From NCBI RefSeq assembly GCF_036781485.1, contig NZ_DAIQAX010000001.1, positions 228,893-270,451 of the forward strand: DNA of 41,559 nt, in the 5' to 3' direction. Both the position numbers and the translations under genes were made by a program. The DNA is from Thermocrinis sp. Lineage in GTDB: Bacteria > Aquificota > Aquificia > Aquificales > Aquificaceae. The notes beneath the pieces were generated by a model, which had not been told where the DNA came from, ran no database searches, and saw nothing but the letters and a program-made list of their open reading frames with translations. Position 1 is the stretch's first letter, and each line of letters starts with the position of its first letter. Below are positions 1-8,335 of the stretch, in pieces.

Positions 1-247
1 GAAAAGGCAAATTCCAACGAGCACTGCTCAAATGCTATATCCCTATGCCAATCGGTTATCATACCGCTGAGAGAACCCGGCACTCCTATGGTTCCCATAT
101 ACACGTGCACTATAAAACCAGCACCTACCACTATGAAAGCAATCTCGTGCAAGATTATAGCCAACCTTGACCAGAAAGGAAAAGATAAAGAAAGGATAGG
201 GCGACCAACCAGTGTATTACCCTTTCAAAGGCAGAGAACCTCTCAAC
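1..247 (-). pseudogene. fdnI: Relic of formate dehydrogenase gamma subunit (cytochrome b556), continues past window edge
   Basis: The minus strand carries two recognisable pieces of the membrane cytochrome b subunit of the FdnI/FdoI type, which anchors formate dehydrogenase and passes electrons to quinone. Near 247-165 it reads ERFSAFERVIHW and then a hydrophobic helix, matching the first transmembrane segment with its haem-ligand His. After a frame change near 160 it reads LHEIAF, then FIVHVYMGTIGVPGS, matching the last helix and its conserved loop. The central helices are missing. No open frame spans both pieces, so this is a pseudogene. It lies directly downstream of beta and alpha relics in the normal operon order. 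What lies beyond base 1 is unknown. Confidence 0.75.
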
Positions 248-248
248 T

Positions 249-555
249 TCAAAGAGGAGAGATACTCGCTTCCTTGGGAAGTCCATACATCTCTGGCTTA
301 AGCCTTTTCAAACCCTCTCTGCTTTAGCTGGGAAAAGTCTTCACACAGGCTGGCTCAAGCTCAGCAGAGACCCGATCCACACAGAAGTTACACTTCCAAG
401 GCTTATTGTTAGGGACAACCAAAAAGACAGTATTTACAGCCTATGCACTTGGAATGGTCAAAATCCACTATACCATTCTGGTATTGAATTATTGCACCTG
501 GGGATGGACAGGCCTTTAGGCATCCAGGGTCTCTACAGTGCATGCACTGATACTT
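249..555 (-). pseudogene. fdnH: Relic of formate dehydrogenase beta (iron-sulfur) subunit
   Basis: The minus strand from about 555 reads KYQCMHCRDPGCLKACP, GAIIQYQNGIVDF and CIGCKYCLFGCP. This is the FdnH/FdoH ferredoxin core with its [4Fe-4S] Cys patterns. The frame stops at 409-411. An adjacent frame continues with KCNFCVDRV and EPACVKTFP, where the family has KTCP. A third frame near 250-300 gives PEMYGLPKEASISPL, the subunit's distal segment. The piece is about 300 bases against roughly 800 expected, with at least two frame changes and no start of its own: it is fused to the alpha relic in another frame. It is clearly a decayed gene. The family assignment is strong because three separate conserved blocks occur in the right order. 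Confidence 0.85.
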
Positions 556-1121
556 TGTTATAAACCATAAACTTGGAGTAATTGGACCAATAGTTCATAG
601 AGCCATCGTCCCAAGGTTTGGGAGTGTTTGCGTCTATGTAATCTTTTAGGGTTTGCTGTTCGGGTCTGGGGTGTCTTAGGTAACCGTGTAAGAACCTAAT
701 AGAACCTATTACCTGGGAGCCCCAACTGTGGTGGGTCCAACCTAAGGCATAAAGGTGGGTCATGGATTTGTCAGGCGCACCTGTCTCTGCTACGAGCTTT
801 GCCACTTCCAAGAATTTCTCTTTTGGAACGCCGGTAGTCTTTTCCACTACCTCTGGTGTGTATCTTGAGTAGAACTGCTTTATTGGTGAAGTGCCTTAAA
901 TACTCTTCGTTATACTTTTTGTTTTGTAGCACGTAGTTTATCAGACCACCCATGAAGGCTATATCTGAACCTGGTCTTATTTGGACGAATATATCAGACA
1001 CTGCAGCAGTCCTTGTGTATCTTACATCGTTCTTTATATCCTCCCAGGAGTTGGTCATTGCACCCCTGCCAAATCTTGTGGCCAAACTGGCCACCGTGGG
1101 TGCGTGTCATATTCGGGCCTG
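533..1121 (-). pseudogene. fdnG: Relic of selenocysteine formate dehydrogenase alpha subunit (molybdopterin)
   Basis: The minus strand reads QARI, then UGA, then HAPTVASLATRFGRGAMTN. This is the FdnG active-site segment, in which UGA encodes selenocysteine. Further blocks follow in family order: TRTAAVSDIFVQIRPGSDIAF, YLRHFTN, then in another frame YTPEVVEKTTGVPKEKF, APDKSMTHLYALGWTHHS, and finally IDANTPKPW with NYWSNYSKFMV. The family normally has long stretches between these blocks, so at least four internal deletions are implied. One changes frame near 870. The N-terminal [4Fe-4S] domain and the whole C-terminal half are absent: about 0.6 kb is left of roughly 3 kb. It cannot encode a working enzyme. 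It stands between mutS2 and the beta relic. Confidence 0.88.
1078..1094 (-). promoter_or_regulatory. SECIS-like hairpin behind the relic selenocysteine UGA
   Basis: On the minus strand the UGA at 1107-1109 is followed after 12 bases by GTGGCC AGTTT GGCCAC, a perfect 6-bp stem with a 5-base loop. Bacterial SECIS elements are hairpins placed just downstream of the UGA, inside the coding sequence, and are bound by SelB. Position and shape fit, but the loop differs from the E. coli one, and conserved coding sequence alone could create the palindrome. The gene is dead, so the element is a leftover. Confidence 0.45.
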
Positions 1122-1203
1122 GGTCTCTAAGATAGAAATTTTCGAAGGATTAGCGAAGTGTATTTCAATATTAAGATTTTCTAATAGATTATCTTCATAC
1201 GAT

Positions 1204-3462
1204 TTATTTCTCAAGAAACACTATAGAAACTCCAGAGCCTCCTTCCCTTGGGTATCCTTCTCTGTAAAAGACTACATCCTCTGAATTTTTTAAAAACTCC
1301 TGCACAACCTTTTTTACTACTCCGGTTCCGTGAATTACTTTTACACTTTTAACTCCCATAGCCTTTGCCTCCTTCAAAAACATCTCCAACCTGTGCAAAG
1401 CTTCTTCCGTGCTTAAACCTGTAAGGTTTATTTCTGTGGGTAAAGCCTTTTTTATCTCAAAGCTATGCTCTTGAGTTTCTTGCTCAGCCGCGTAAGTTTT
1501 CTTTACCTTCTGCACATCCATCCAAGCTTTTACACCACCAAAGGATACGTGCAGTTTATCCTCCTTTACTTCTAACACCCTTCCTCTTGAACCCATAAAT
1601 TCAACCCAATCGCCCACTCTTATTTCTTCCTTTTCTATTTTTTGGGTTATATCTTGGGTTTTTTCCCTAAGGAACTGCCTTATCCTTTGCCTGTCCCTCG
1701 CAGTTTTTAGTATTTCCTCCGCTTCCCTTTCTATTTGCCTGAGATACTCCAGCGCCTGAGACATACCTTCCTTGTATGCCTCTTCCTTTATCCTGCTCGC
1801 TTCTGACAGAACTGCCATATACTCGGCCTTCATCTTTTCCAGTTCCAAACTTGAACGCTCAAGCTCTTTGAGTTTTTCTTGATAGTCTCTTATTAGCTCT
1901 TCCAAGCTCTCTTTGGCTTTTGAAAACCTTTCAAACTCTGCGGGCATTTTTTGGCTGGCGTACTCCAGGACCTCCTCTGGTATGCCCAACCTCCTGGCAA
2001 TTTCAAAGGCCATGCTGCTTCCTACAGAGTTGTAGAGTATGGTGTAGGTGGGTTTAAGAGACTCTCTGTCAAAGGATACACTTGCAGGTGTGTAATAATC
2101 TGACTCAATGGCGTAGAGCTTGACAGGAGTGTGGTGTGTGGTAGCAAAGACAAAGGCTGACCTTCTTTTAAGATACTCAAGCACACCTATGCTAAGGGCT
2201 GAGCCTTCAATAGGATCTGTTCCTGCGCCAAGCTCATCCAAGAGCACAAGCGTTTTCTTATTAACCAAAGGTAAGAATTCTACCAAGTTGGAGATGTGCG
2301 CAGAAAAAGTGGAAAGGTTCTGTTCTATGCTCTGCTCATCCCCTATGTCTGTGAATATACCCTCAAAAACGGGCAGTTCCCCGTCCTCTATAGGAATAGG
2401 CATAGCAAGTTGGAACATAAGACAGCACAGCCCCAAGGTCTTTAATGCTACCGTCTTACCACCCGTATTGGGACCAGTAAGTATTAACCCCCTTTTACCT
2501 TCTATCCTTATGTCTATAGGTACCACCTCTTCCTTAGTAAGAGCCAGAATGGGATGTCTTACGTTTTTGAGAACGATCCTATCCTCGGAAATTCTCGGAA
2601 ATTTACCCTTTACCTCTTTGCTAAACTTTGCAAGGGCCTTTAGATAGTCCAACTTTAGCAGAGTGTTCAGAGCTTCCAGTAGCTTTGAACTAAACTCTCC
2701 TATGTACGAGGTTATTCTCCTTAATATCTTTTTTGTCTCTTCCTCTTCCTCTTCTTTTAAGACCACTAATTTGTTGTTGAGCTCTATCACGCTGTGGGGC
2801 TCTAAGTATGTGGTGTATCCGGAGGAAGAGGTGCCATGGACTATACCCACTATTTTGTTTATCTCTGTCGTTTTTACGGGCAGAACATAGCGATTGTTCC
2901 TTATGGTTATTATTCTGTCTGAAAATAGCCTCTCCGCATCTGGACGGTTTAGGATGTTTTCCAGACGTTTGGTAATCTCTCTTTCCATTTCCCTCACCTT
3001 AGACCTTATCTTTGAAAGTTCCTCGCTGGCGCTGTCTTTGACAAAGCCCCTTTGGTCTATAGAGCTCTCTATTAGGCTTTCTATCTGCGGAAATTGATGA
3101 AGGCTTCTTAGTATGCTACTAAGACTTTTCCGCACAGGCACATGGGAACCTAAGGTCTTTCTTGCTTCCTTTATTAACTTTATTACCTTGTAAATACTTA
3201 AAATCTCTTCTAAACTCAGCATTGCATCTTGCAAGGCAGCCTTTTTTACCTTAGCCTCCACATCGTCAAAGGGATAGATTTTTAAGTTCTCTTCCACGGC
3301 AATGAAATCTTCCACAAGCTGTATCTCCTGCCTTAAGGTTGATGGGTCCAGTATGGGTTTTAGGTTTTCCAGGAATCTCTCTGTAGCCTTTGAATTAAAG
3401 TAGGTTTTTATTCTCCCCAAAACTTTTTCTAATTCCAGATTAGCAAAATCTTTATCCCTCAC
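1204..3462 (-). CDS. mutS2: Endonuclease MutS2
   Basis: 752-residue MutS2, a DNA-binding ATPase with a C-terminal Smr nuclease-type domain. In various bacteria the family restrains recombination or acts on stalled ribosomes. The core and clamp helices fill the first 300 residues or so, with an acidic run near 237-242. Walker A GPNTGGKT lies at 330-337 and the Walker B stretch LVLLDELGAGTDP follows. The Smr domain occupies about 677-752 with VIHGTG at 709-714. The upstream Smr motif reads EINLTG rather than the usual acidic LDLHG/LDLRG, so nuclease activity may be altered. It starts with GTG at 3460-3462, without a Shine-Dalgarno; a TAAAAT box lies 7 bases upstream. It is divergent from reverse gyrase across 42 bases. 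Confidence 0.95.
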   Translation of the reverse strand: MRDKDFANLELEKVLGRIKTYFNSKATERFLENLKPILDPSTLRQEIQLVEDFIAVEENLKIYPFDDVEAKVKKAALQDAMLSLEEILSIYKVIKLIKEARKTLGSHVPVRKSLSSILRSLHQFPQIESLIESSIDQRGFVKDSASEELSKIRSKVREMEREITKRLENILNRPDAERLFSDRIITIRNNRYVLPVKTTEINKIVGIVHGTSSSGYTTYLEPHSVIELNNKLVVLKEEEEEETKKILRRITSYIGEFSSKLLEALNTLLKLDYLKALAKFSKEVKGKFPRISEDRIVLKNVRHPILALTKEEVVPIDIRIEGKRGLILTGPNTGGKTVALKTLGLCCLMFQLAMPIPIEDGELPVFEGIFTDIGDEQSIEQNLSTFSAHISNLVEFLPLVNKKTLVLLDELGAGTDPIEGSALSIGVLEYLKRRSAFVFATTHHTPVKLYAIESDYYTPASVSFDRESLKPTYTILYNSVGSSMAFEIARRLGIPEEVLEYASQKMPAEFERFSKAKESLEELIRDYQEKLKELERSSLELEKMKAEYMAVLSEASRIKEEAYKEGMSQALEYLRQIEREAEEILKTARDRQRIRQFLREKTQDITQKIEKEEIRVGDWVEFMGSRGRVLEVKEDKLHVSFGGVKAWMDVQKVKKTYAAEQETQEHSFEIKKALPTEINLTGLSTEEALHRLEMFLKEAKAMGVKSVKVIHGTGVVKKVVQEFLKNSEDVVFYREGYPREGGSGVSIVFLEK

Positions 3463-3489
3463 GTAGAAAATTTTAGCTTAACTGGTATA

Positions 3490-3495
3490 TATAAT
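3490..3495 (+). promoter_or_regulatory. TATAAT box for reverse gyrase, probably leaderless
   Basis: TATAAT stands 9 bases before the ATG at 3505, in the 42-base gap shared with mutS2. There is no Shine-Dalgarno and no clear -35. A start point about 7 bases downstream would leave almost no leader. Confidence 0.5.
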
Positions 3496-3504
3496 TAGTT
3501 AGTT

Positions 3505-6500
3505 ATGATAAAAGCACTCTTCAGAGGACTGTGTCCCAATTGTGGTGGAGATGTATCTTCGGAAAGACTCGCAATGGGTCTTCCGTGTGAGAGATGTCTT
3601 CCAGTTGTGGAGGATGATCCTTGCAAAAGTATCAGAGATGGTTCATTGAAGAGTATATGCAATGTGGAAGAGGAACTTTTGGAGTGGATGGAGGAGTTTA
3701 AAAGGGGGCTTTCTGCAAGTCCGTGGGCTCTTCAGAAAACTTGGGCTAAAAGGGTGCTTGTTGGAAATTCTTTTGCCCTACTTGCTCCCACAGGTGTGGG
3801 TAAAACCTCCTTTGGCCTTTCTATGGTTTCATTTTTGGCAAAAAAAGGGAAAAAGTCTTACGTAATACTGCCCACAAGGCTTTTGGTTGAACAAACAGTG
3901 AGAAAGCTAAAAAGCTTTGGTGTTAAGAAAAGTGAAATACTCTCTTTTGGGGACGAGGGAAAAAAAGAAAAGGAAGAAAAGAGAAAAAAGCTTATGGAAG
4001 GGGATTTCTTAGTTTTGGTTACTACCTCTATGTTCCTTTACAAAAACTACGAAATCATACCTAAGGATTTTTCTTTTGTTTTTGTAGACGATGTGGATTC
4101 CTTTTTGAAAACTGCAAAAAACGTAGATAAAGCACTTTATACTTTGGGATTTACAAAAGAAGAGATAGATCAGGCATTGGAGCTTATAAGGTTGAAGGAA
4201 AAACCAAACAAGAGCGCAGAAGATTGGGAAAAAATCAAAAAACTCTCCCAACAGCTAAGAGATATATCCAACCAAAAGGGTGGAGTCCTTGTGGTTTCTT
4301 CTGCCACTTCCAATCCAAGGTCAAGCAGGATAAAGCTTTTTAGAGAGCTTCTTGGTTTTGAGGTGGGCACACCTACCTTTTACTTGAGAAACATAGTGGA
4401 TGCTTACGAGGACATAAACGCTTTGCCTTTAGAGGAGTGGATAAAAAGGCTTGGAAAGGGTGGGCTTATCTTCGTACCTTCAGACAAAGGTAAAGAATAC
4501 GTAGATGTGCTAAAGGAAGAGCTAAAATCCAAAGGCATATCTTCCCTAACTTACGAAGAGCTAAGCGAGGAAAACCTTAAGCTTTTTGAAAGTGGGAAGG
4601 TGCACGTGCTTATTGGTATAGCATCCTACAGAAATCCCTTAGCCCGTGGTTTTGACATGCCCCACGTGGTGAGGTATGCTCTATTCTACGGCGTGCCAAA
4701 GATAGTAGTTTCCTTAAAGTTTGAGTCTAATCTTTCCCATCTTTTATGGGCTTTGAGTTCCATAAGGTCCAGCATAGTTAAAAAGCTACCCCATCTTTCT
4801 AAAAAGCTTGACAGATGGCTTTCTCAACTGGGAAAGTATCAGTATCTTAGCGAAGAATTTATAAGCGATAAGCCCGAGCTAAAGGCTAAGATAGATAAGT
4901 TAAAGGCTGAGCTGGAGGAATTCTTCCGCTCAGAAGAGGTTTTAGCTGTTTTAGAGCAATCTGAGGATGTTAGTCTTAGGATAACAAAAGAAGGCTATCA
5001 GCTGGTGGTTTCGGATGTGACTGGCTATCTACAGGCAAGCGGAAGAACTTCTCGTATGTTTGCTGGTGGAATAAGCAAAGGCTTAAGTTTGGTCCTTGTG
5101 GACGACAGAAGAGCATTCAACCACCTTATTAAAAAGGTAAGATGGTTTAGTGAAGACATACAATTCGTTAGAGTAGAGGATGTAAACTTTGAGGAGCTAA
5201 TCTCAGAAATAGAAAGGGACAGAGCTTTTATAAGAGAGTTTATAAATGGTGAGCGATTCTTCAACAACACTGACCTTTTAAAACCTGTCCTTATAGTGGT
5301 TGAGTCACCTAACAAAGCCCGCACGATCGCAAACTTTTTTGGAAAGGCGGTGCGTAGAAGAGTGGGAGGTCACGAAGTTTTAGAAACATCAACCGAAAGC
5401 TATTATCTGATGGTCACCGCTTCCTTAGGACACGTTTTGGACCTTAGCAGCGAAGGGGGATTTCACGGAGTGATCCTAAAAGACGGAGTGGAGCCTATCT
5501 ACGAGGTGATCCAAGGAAAGAACGAATTGGTTGAAAGCCTAAGAAGGCTGGCTTTTGAAAGTCAAGAGGTGTTCATAGCAACGGACCCAGATGCGGAGGG
5601 GGAAAAAATAGGATGGGATATAGCCCAGCTATTAAAGCCTTTTGCAAAGAACATAAAGCGTATGGAATTTCACGAAATAACCAAAAAGGCTATAATCAAA
5701 GCTCTCAACGAACTGAGGGATGTGGACGAAGATAAGGTTAAGGCGCAGATAGTCAGGAGGGTTTCGGATCGATGGGTGGGCTTTGAGTTTTCACAAATGC
5801 TTTGGTCCGCTTTTGGTAAAAAATGGCTATCTGCGGGAAGGGTCCAAACGCCAGTCCTTGGCTGGATAATAGAGAGGGAGAAGGAATACAGGAAAAAAAT
5901 CTACAAAGTATCAGTAAATTTAGGGGAAAAAGACAAAAAACTTACCATTGAATGGACCTTTGAAAACAAGCAATCCGCAAAGGAGTTTTTTGACAGCTTA
6001 GAGTACATAGAGATAATCTCCCTTTCTGAAAGAGAAGAGCTAAAGTATCCGCCACCGCCCTATAGAACTGACACCATGCTAAAAGATGCCAGCGACAGGT
6101 ATAGGTTTTCTCTCCCAAAGACAATGGAGCTTGCCCAAACACTCTTTGAACTTGGTTTTATAACTTACCATAGGACAGATTCAGTGAGGGTTTCCGATTA
6201 CGGAATTGCCTTAGCCAAAGAATACATCAAAGAGGAGTTTGGAGAGGAATACTTTAATCCAAGGGCTTGGGGAGAGGGCGGAGCCCACGAGTGTATAAGA
6301 CCTACAAAGATGCTTGAGCCAGAAGAGCTAAGGTCTATGCAAGTGAGCGGACAGCTTGAAGGCATAACCGACCAGCACACACTCCTTTACGAGCTAATAT
6401 TCAAAAGGTTCGTGGCAAGCCAGATGAAGCCGGTAAAAGTTAAGGTGAAGGAGATTCTAATAAAGGCAGGGAGTTTGGAGCAAAAAAGGGAAATTATAAC

Positions 6501-6945
6501 GGAAGTGGTGGAAGAAGGTTGGAACAGGGTCCTTCCTTTGGAACTAAGTCCGTCCTTAGAGGGGGAATTGGACGTGAGAGAGCTAAAGCAGTTCAGAAAA
6601 CAACCAAAAGCCTACCTTTACACCCATGGAGAACTTGTGCAAGAGATGAAAAACAGTGGCGTGGGAAGACCATCCACCTATGCAACGATAATATCCAAGC
6701 TAATTGAAAGGGGATACGTGATAGAGAGAAAGAACTTCTTGATACCTACAAGCTTGGGTAAGATGGTATATGAATATCTCAGCAAAGAGGAAAAAATTAA
6801 AAAGTTTCTCTCTGAGCAATTTACAAAGGAATTGGAGGAGCTTATGGATTTAGTTGCAGAGGGTAAAGCAGACTACCAAAATATCCTTGAAGACCTATAT
6901 CAAGATATAATAAGTATTGAGCAAGAAGTGGAGGTAAGGCGATGA
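3505..6945 (+). CDS. rgy: Reverse gyrase
   Basis: 1146-residue reverse gyrase, the ATP-dependent enzyme that introduces positive supercoils and marks hyperthermophiles. The order is: N-terminal zinc finger (C10, C13, C28, C31); SF2 helicase half with Walker A APTGVGKT at 94-101, DDVD at 195-198 in place of DEAD, and SSAT; then a type IA topoisomerase half with the toprim Glu600 in VVESPNKA, DPDAEGEK starting at D694, and the catalytic Tyr888 in TYHRTDS. The toprim region of many family members carries a second four-Cys zinc finger. Here the equivalent stretch (about 605-680) has no cysteine, so that finger is lost. The start is the ATG just after a TATAAT box. The stop overlaps the next start (ATGA), so the downstream membrane protein is translationally coupled. 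Confidence 0.97.
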   Translation: MIKALFRGLCPNCGGDVSSERLAMGLPCERCLPVVEDDPCKSIRDGSLKSICNVEEELLEWMEEFKRGLSASPWALQKTWAKRVLVGNSFALLAPTGVGKTSFGLSMVSFLAKKGKKSYVILPTRLLVEQTVRKLKSFGVKKSEILSFGDEGKKEKEEKRKKLMEGDFLVLVTTSMFLYKNYEIIPKDFSFVFVDDVDSFLKTAKNVDKALYTLGFTKEEIDQALELIRLKEKPNKSAEDWEKIKKLSQQLRDISNQKGGVLVVSSATSNPRSSRIKLFRELLGFEVGTPTFYLRNIVDAYEDINALPLEEWIKRLGKGGLIFVPSDKGKEYVDVLKEELKSKGISSLTYEELSEENLKLFESGKVHVLIGIASYRNPLARGFDMPHVVRYALFYGVPKIVVSLKFESNLSHLLWALSSIRSSIVKKLPHLSKKLDRWLSQLGKYQYLSEEFISDKPELKAKIDKLKAELEEFFRSEEVLAVLEQSEDVSLRITKEGYQLVVSDVTGYLQASGRTSRMFAGGISKGLSLVLVDDRRAFNHLIKKVRWFSEDIQFVRVEDVNFEELISEIERDRAFIREFINGERFFNNTDLLKPVLIVVESPNKARTIANFFGKAVRRRVGGHEVLETSTESYYLMVTASLGHVLDLSSEGGFHGVILKDGVEPIYEVIQGKNELVESLRRLAFESQEVFIATDPDAEGEKIGWDIAQLLKPFAKNIKRMEFHEITKKAIIKALNELRDVDEDKVKAQIVRRVSDRWVGFEFSQMLWSAFGKKWLSAGRVQTPVLGWIIEREKEYRKKIYKVSVNLGEKDKKLTIEWTFENKQSAKEFFDSLEYIEIISLSEREELKYPPPPYRTDTMLKDASDRYRFSLPKTMELAQTLFELGFITYHRTDSVRVSDYGIALAKEYIKEEFGEEYFNPRAWGEGGAHECIRPTKMLEPEELRSMQVSGQLEGITDQHTLLYELIFKRFVASQMKPVKVKVKEILIKAGSLEQKREIITEVVEEGWNRVLPLELSPSLEGELDVRELKQFRKQPKAYLYTHGELVQEMKNSGVGRPSTYATIISKLIERGYVIERKNFLIPTSLGKMVYEYLSKEEKIKKFLSEQFTKELEELMDLVAEGKADYQNILEDLYQDIISIEQEVEVRR

Positions 6946-7340
6946 TACTGCATCCCATGTTTTCTTATCCAGCTCTTCTTTTAGCCCTTGTAGTCTTTTC
7001 AATGTATATATTGGGAACTCTTTCAGGCAAAGAAAGTTTAAAAAGGTATGCCGTATACGGAAACTTAGTCCTTTTTTTTATCCTTCTTTTAGCGGTGTTT
7101 TTTGGTTTTAGAGTGTCAGAAGTTCCGTTGGTGGCATCAAAACTGCCTTTCCTTTGGGCTTTTCCTCACAAGTGGAACGGCATATTCTTAACAGTATTTT
7201 CCCTCATAACTTTGGCTTACTTTAAACTAAAAGGTGAAGGATCTAAAAAGGTAGGATTGATCTTATGTTTTATTGGTTTGTTCATGGTTTTGTTCCAACT
7301 TATAACCGGTTGGATGTTAAGGTTAGTCTTCTTCTCCTGA
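6942..7340 (+). CDS. Small four-helix membrane protein, unknown function
   Basis: 132 residues with four predicted transmembrane helices, roughly 8-27, 35-56, 66-90 and 104-130. There is no signal peptide and no recognisable catalytic motif. Histidines sit at the start of the first helix (HPMFSYP) and before the third (FPHKWNG), so haem or metal binding is conceivable, but that is speculation. The start overlaps the reverse gyrase stop (ATGA), which argues for co-translation and a real gene. I do not recognise the family. Confidence 0.7.
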   Translation: MILHPMFSYPALLLALVVFSMYILGTLSGKESLKRYAVYGNLVLFFILLLAVFFGFRVSEVPLVASKLPFLWAFPHKWNGIFLTVFSLITLAYFKLKGEGSKKVGLILCFIGLFMVLFQLITGWMLRLVFFS

Positions 7341-7485
7341 AATTTTAAAAATTTTGAGCTTTAAGGCTATTATTCTTTGATTGGCTTTGCCTTTTTCTGG
7401 TGGTTCCTTCACCGCAACTTCGTAGGTATCTTCTTCCAACTTCTTCCTGCTTTGCCCTTGGCTTAGCTTTTACCTTTATCAACAT
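7340..7485 (-). pseudogene. Frameshifted and 3'-truncated DUF167 (YggU-like) gene
   Basis: On the minus strand an ATG at 7483-7485, inside the end of folD, opens MLIKVKAKPRAKQ. After a one-base shift near 7445 the next frame gives LEEDTYEVAVKEPPEKGKAN followed by QRII, the hallmark of the small DUF167/YggU family (usually 70-100 residues). After QRIIAL the homology fades and the frame ends with SGEED at about 7340, abutting the end of the membrane protein gene. Two parts of one short domain in two frames, with the tail missing, point to a decayed gene. A sequencing indel could explain the frame change but not the missing tail. Confidence 0.55.
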
Positions 7486-8335
7486 TTCTTTCATAGGCTC
7501 GTAGAGTATTCAAAAGCAAGGAGGTCACCGTCATCGGTCCCACGCCTCCTGGCACGGGAGTTATAGCATAGGCTTTGTTCTTAACCGATTCAAAATCCAC
7601 GTCCCCTAAGATCTTGTCTCCCACCTTGCTTATACCCACATCCACCACTACAGCTCCTTCTTTTACCATATCTTCCTTTATAAGGTGTGGCACTCCCGTG
7701 GCGGATATTAATATGTCCGCTTCAAGGGTGTATTTTTTTATGTCTTTCGTATGTATATGGCAGACGCTAACTGTAGCATCCCTCCAGAGCATGAGCGCAC
7801 TAAGTGGCCTCCCCACTATAAACCCCGCACCCACAATAACCACATCTTTTCCCTTTAAGTCTATTTGGTAGTGTTTTAAAAGAAGGTCTATACCCAAGGG
7901 AGTGCAAGGGATAAAGCCTCCTTCAATCCTTCCCAAGAGCCTGCCCATGTTTTCTGGATGAAATCCATCCACGTCCTTTTTTGGTGAAATTGCCAGGATT
8001 ACATCTTCCATGGGTATGTGTTTTGGCAAAGGCAATTGCACTAAAACACCATCCACGTCTTCCCTTGCGTTTAGCTCTGCAATCAGTTCCAAAAGCTCAC
8101 TGAGGTTAGTATTGTAAGGAAGGTGATAAAGCAAAGACTTTATTCCCACGCTTTCACACGCCTTTCTTTTATTCCTCACATACACCACACTTGGAGGATC
8201 GTCCCCTACGAGCACCACCGCCAAACAGGGCTGCCTTAAGCCTTTTGCTATGTAACTTTGTATTTCTTCTTTTATCTTCTGCCTTATGTTTTCTGAAAGC
8301 GATTTACCGTCTAAGATTATTGTTGAACCTTCCAT
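7463..8335 (-). CDS. folD: Bifunctional methylenetetrahydrofolate dehydrogenase/cyclohydrolase FolD
   Basis: 290-residue FolD, which interconverts 5,10-methylene- and 10-formyl-tetrahydrofolate through methenyl-THF in the cytoplasm. Seen: the catalytic YVRNKRKAC helix with its Tyr and Lys, VQLPLP, the dinucleotide-binding segment VVGAGFIVGRPL (the family usually has GRSxxVGxP, so the first part is unusual), and the C-terminal PVPGGVGPMT signature. Length is normal for the family. It begins 19 bases inside the cysS end, so it follows cysS as an operon. Its own end carries the start of the broken DUF167 gene. Confidence 0.95.
   Translation of the reverse strand: MEGSTIILDGKSLSENIRQKIKEEIQSYIAKGLRQPCLAVVLVGDDPPSVVYVRNKRKACESVGIKSLLYHLPYNTNLSELLELIAELNAREDVDGVLVQLPLPKHIPMEDVILAISPKKDVDGFHPENMGRLLGRIEGGFIPCTPLGIDLLLKHYQIDLKGKDVVIVGAGFIVGRPLSALMLWRDATVSVCHIHTKDIKKYTLEADILISATGVPHLIKEDMVKEGAVVVDVGISKVGDKILGDVDFESVKNKAYAITPVPGGVGPMTVTSLLLNTLRAYERNVDKGKS

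Noticed and set aside
1122..1203. Bases between the fdnG relic and mutS2
   Set aside because: Weakly open frame but no recognisable formate dehydrogenase block, promoter or RNA; nothing supportable.
952..1284. Plus-strand open frame of 110 codons over the formate dehydrogenase relic and mutS2 end
   Set aside because: It is antisense to recognisable fdnG blocks and to the Smr domain and has no start signals.
2120..2647. 175-codon frame antisense to mutS2
   Set aside because: It mirrors the conserved ATPase core of mutS2; Ser/Pro-rich composition is typical of a shadow frame.
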